Shown here piece after piece: positions 40,334 through 42,412 of a DNA stretch of 42,412 bases. The position numbers and the translations under genes were made by a program. Origin of the DNA: Basidiobolus meristosporus CBS 931.73 (taxonomy: Eukaryota > Basidiobolomycota > Basidiobolomycetes > Basidiobolales > Basidiobolaceae); assembly GCA_002104905.1 (NCBI GenBank), contig MCFE01000717.1, forward strand, positions 1 to 42,412, read 5' to 3'. Under the pieces are notes generated by a model that searched no databases, was not told the DNA's origin, and saw nothing but the letters and a program-made list of their open reading frames with translations. The stretch's first letter is position 1, and each line of letters opens with the position of its first letter.

Positions 40334-41214
40334 ATGACTTCCCAATCCTGGTCCCCTAGCAACTACGCCACACACGCGAACTTCGTGCCAAACCTGACTG
40401 TCGATGTGGTGAAGCTGCTTCAGCCATCATCCGAATGGAGCATCTTGGACCTTGGTTGTGGTGATGGCGTGCTCACGAAGAAGCTGGAGGGCATATGCAA
40501 CAAGGTGGTGGGCGTTGACTCAAGCCCAGAAATGATTGAAGCGGCCAAGCAACTCGGTTGCCAAGATGCGAGAGTCGTTGATGGCCATGAGCTTGATCCT
40601 GCTCAGTTCGAGGAAAAGTTCGATGCGGTGTTCTCCAACGCAGGTAACTAGATTCCAAGAAGTGGCTTCGTCATCGTGTCACGTGTGATTAATTTGTTTG
40701 AACCAAGCACTACACTGGATGAAGAAGGATCCAGCGGCCGTGATCCGCGGAGTCCGCGATGTATTGAAGCCTAATGGAAGGTTCGTTGGGGAGATGGGTG
40801 GTCACCTCAATTGCCATGGTTAGTAGCGATCAGCGATCCGACTTCCCGTACGATCCTAAAATTTCAACATCAGAGCTACATTCGGCGCTCATCCATGCGG
40901 TGAACAAACGCGGACAGAACGGAGTCGAGCTCTCCCCTTGGTTTTTCCCCACCGTAGAAGAATATGCTGAGCTCCTGGAAGCTAATGGATTCAAGGTTGA
41001 GCATATTGAACTCGTACCCCGTATTACTCCTCTTCCAACCGATGTGGGTGGATGGGTAAGGACTTTCGGTGGAAGCTTCTTCAAACCCTTCGACAGGGAA
41101 ACCCAAGAAGAAATGATTCAGGAGGTGATGGATTTCCTGAAGCCGGTGTGCTACCGACAAAATCAATGGTCAGTCATGTATGTTAGGCTTAGGTTTGTCG
41201 CATTCCGAGTATAA
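40334..41214 (+). CDS. Class I SAM-dependent methyltransferase
   Basis: Three exons: 40,334-40,643, 40,708-40,818 and 40,874-41,214. Introns are 64 and 55 nt, giving 253 residues. I chose the ATG at 40,334 because no ATG precedes it in frame. Motif I is ILDLGCGDGVLT (38-48), and an acidic loop VVGVDSSPEMIEAAK follows. Motif IV/V is FDAVFSNAALHWM, joined across intron 1, then LKPNGRFVGEMGGH. The C-terminus has WFFPTVEEYAELLEANGF and QWSVMYVRLRF, as in fungal type-11/type-25 methyltransferases related to trans-aconitate methyltransferase. It uses S-adenosylmethionine; the acceptor cannot be told from sequence. No signal peptide, so cytosolic. A TATA box lies 36 bases upstream. Confidence 0.93.
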
Positions 41215-41685
41215 GAGGGGCGAGGATGATTTTTAAAATAGTTTTATTGATATTTTGATTGGATCCGGCTAACGATGGACGTTACCTATTGAGAATGAAC
41301 GGTTAGAGTATGATCATGAATAGGACAAAACTGAGAAAGATTGAAAGCGTTTCAGTAGGAACAATTGGTAAATAAAGTTATGAATCATGGAGTTGCAATC
41401 ATGAAATCACGTGTCATCATGTACGCTGGTTGGGAAGAATAAATGAAGTAGGTACTTACCAAGATGTCTGAGGAAGGTGAGGAGCTATGGGGGTACTCGC
41501 TACAGTTTTATACGTGAAGAAAAAAATTCAAGGGTACCTGGCATAACCAAGATCCACCCCAAAACATTCCATTCTCTTCCATCACCAAGGGTGGTTAATT
41601 TGATGTTTAGTTTATTCCACTACGCAAACAATATCTACATCATGCCACTAGATTCATCCTACATTAGCCTTGTACTCTTTGAGCA
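41215..41685. other. Intergenic stretch, no gene seen
   Basis: 3' flank of the methyltransferase and upstream region of the proteasome chaperone. A frame at 41,477-41,746 runs into the chaperone gene in another frame and has no recognisable domain. No repeats or RNA genes are visible. Confidence 0.55.
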
Positions 41686-42178
41686 ATGTCGTCCGAAGCA
41701 GCCAGTCCAAAGTTCAAGGTCCACCAATTCTCCACACTATACCTGAATGAGCCCATTTATTTTCAGGTGATTCTTCTCGAAGATAGCGTTTTTGTGTGGA
41801 TGGGGAATGTCCTGACTCTTGAAGCCTTGGCAGTTGCTATGCCACCGCGTAATCAGGTTATTAAAGGTAGTTTACTGTTGAAGAGAACTTTTCCAGGCTA
41901 ACGTTCAGTCTAGAGCTTCAATGTCAACGCCACAAACTTGCTGGGAAACTCACCTACCGATGTTGATACCAACTTTGCCAAGCGCTTAGGTAAGGCTTAA
42001 AAAACAGATCTTTTTGGACCGGTGTTCTAAAGCGTACTTTCTGCTCTTCTTCTCGCCAATAGCGTCGAAGTTCAAGCGGCAGTTTTTCGTCAGTTCGCAA
42101 CTCCCAAGCGATCCTGAACACCAGGTCTTTGCCGAGCGTGAGGTCTTCCGTAAGCTCAAGGAACTTCTAGAACAATAG
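41686..42178 (+). CDS. Proteasome assembly chaperone 4 (PSMG4/PAC4-like)
   Basis: Three exons: 41,686-41,856, 41,914-41,989 and 42,063-42,178. Introns are 57 and 73 nt, giving 120 residues. The first intron has CTAAC just upstream of its TCTAG acceptor. Exon 1 has KVHQFSTLYLNEPIYFQVIL, LEDSVFVWMGN and LAVAMPP, matching the PSMG4 pattern of an early beta strand, a hydrophobic strand ending W-(V/I/M)-G and then A-M-P. Exons 2-3 give NLLGNSPTDVDTNFAKRLAS and KFKRQFFVSSQLPSD, the R-L-(A/S)-x-K-x-x-x-Q-x-F-V-S block near the family's C-terminus, ending LKELLEQ. The length fits the family (about 120-125 residues). It would act with PAC3 in building the alpha ring of the 20S proteasome in the cytosol. 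The join at intron 1 is the least certain part. Confidence 0.85.
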
Positions 42179-42412
42179 ACTCTTCGAATAAATGACGGAC
42201 GTTTTTCGTGACCACTCGCCCGAAACGTCAGTAACGTAGTGCGTAAAAAACTGACGTGCGTTCTACCCTCAGCCATGTACTAAGAAACTACAATCTTCAC
42301 ACTATACAATACACTTTTCCCCACTACCTCATGCATGTTCTTTCACATACATGCATATACCTTCAGTATACTATTTGTCCAGAATACTGATTTGTGCTTC
42401 GAAACTGTGGAT
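42179..42412. other. 3' flank of the proteasome chaperone gene
   Basis: Contains AATAAATG at 42,187, a possible polyadenylation signal, and ATGCATG repeats near 42,330-42,355. No gene is recognised before the window ends. Confidence 0.4.

Noticed and set aside
41477-41746. 89-codon plus-strand frame before the proteasome chaperone
   Set aside because: It overlaps the chaperone start in another frame and shows no domain or fitting splice signals.
1-42412. CRISPR arrays, bacterial operons or ribosome binding sites
   Set aside because: The window is eukaryotic. No regularly spaced short repeats or bacterial gene features exist.
1-42412. tRNA or rRNA genes
   Set aside because: I found no cloverleaf with A and B boxes or rRNA core sequence by eye. 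A covariance search would be needed to be certain.

Overview
The window is eukaryotic and fungal, most probably a basidiomycete. Every multi-exon gene on the right uses very short GT-AG introns (48-96 nt), several with a CTAAC-type branch site just before the acceptor. The ribosomal protein, ATPase inhibitor, DYRK kinase and proteasome chaperone are all of eukaryotic type, and the repeats belong to families common in fungi (Ty1/copia, Ty3/gypsy, CACTA/Tnp2, PIF/Harbinger-like DDE). I cannot name the genus from the sequence.

The window has two compartments. Positions 1 to about 31,400 are a transposon graveyard with no intact host gene that I can recognise. It is AT-rich and CpG-poor by eye. 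It holds a frameshifted gypsy Gag-protease (475-1,560, minus), Tnp2 transposase remnants in both orientations (about 3.6-4.7 kb minus, 6.9-7.5 kb plus, 21.3-21.5 kb plus), and a repeated non-autonomous CACTA-like unit, called unit X here. Unit X occurs at about 1.97-3.04, 9.95-11.4, 12.6-13.1, 19.1-19.4, 20.1-21.5 and 21.5-23.35 kb. Three copies of a 1.2-kb LTR-like repeat lie in or beside it (11,408-12,622 minus; 13,099-14,284 plus; 23,356-24,008 plus, truncated). Three near-perfect palindromic (foldback) elements of 708-732 bp sit at TA sites (17,173-17,901; 19,376-20,107; 24,166-24,873). A decayed PIF/Harbinger-like DDE transposase lies at 18,052-18,825. From 26.2 to 31.4 kb there is a head-to-tail series of copia remnants, each an RNase H end followed by an LTR, each shorter than the one before. 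Two empty sites inside the window show the target site of two of the palindromes.

From about 31.5 kb to the end the sequence is CpG-rich, compact and genic. On the minus strand, right to left, lie a DYRK-family kinase (35,914-38,661), a mitochondrial ATPase inhibitor of IF1 type (35,215-35,607), ribosomal protein uS12/RPS23 (34,116-34,553) and a membrane-anchored 5'-nucleotidase-family enzyme (32,006-33,969). On the plus strand lie a secreted Ser/Thr- and Asp-rich protein with a CBM19-like tail (39,297-40,097), a class I SAM-dependent methyltransferase (40,334-41,214) and a PSMG4-like proteasome assembly chaperone (41,686-42,178). I worked out all exon joins from reading frames and splice signals, and each sums to an intact frame. 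The exception is one kinase exon, which lacks three single bases within about 120 bp and is either a recent pseudogene or an assembly error.

The genes are mostly unrelated housekeeping genes and do not form a pathway. The most interesting regulatory signal is a set of six same-strand MADS-box (Rlm1/MEF2-like) motifs in the divergent intergenic region between the kinase and the secreted cell-wall-like protein. The most interesting mobile-element signal is the palindromic TA-target family, with empty sites readable in the same window.
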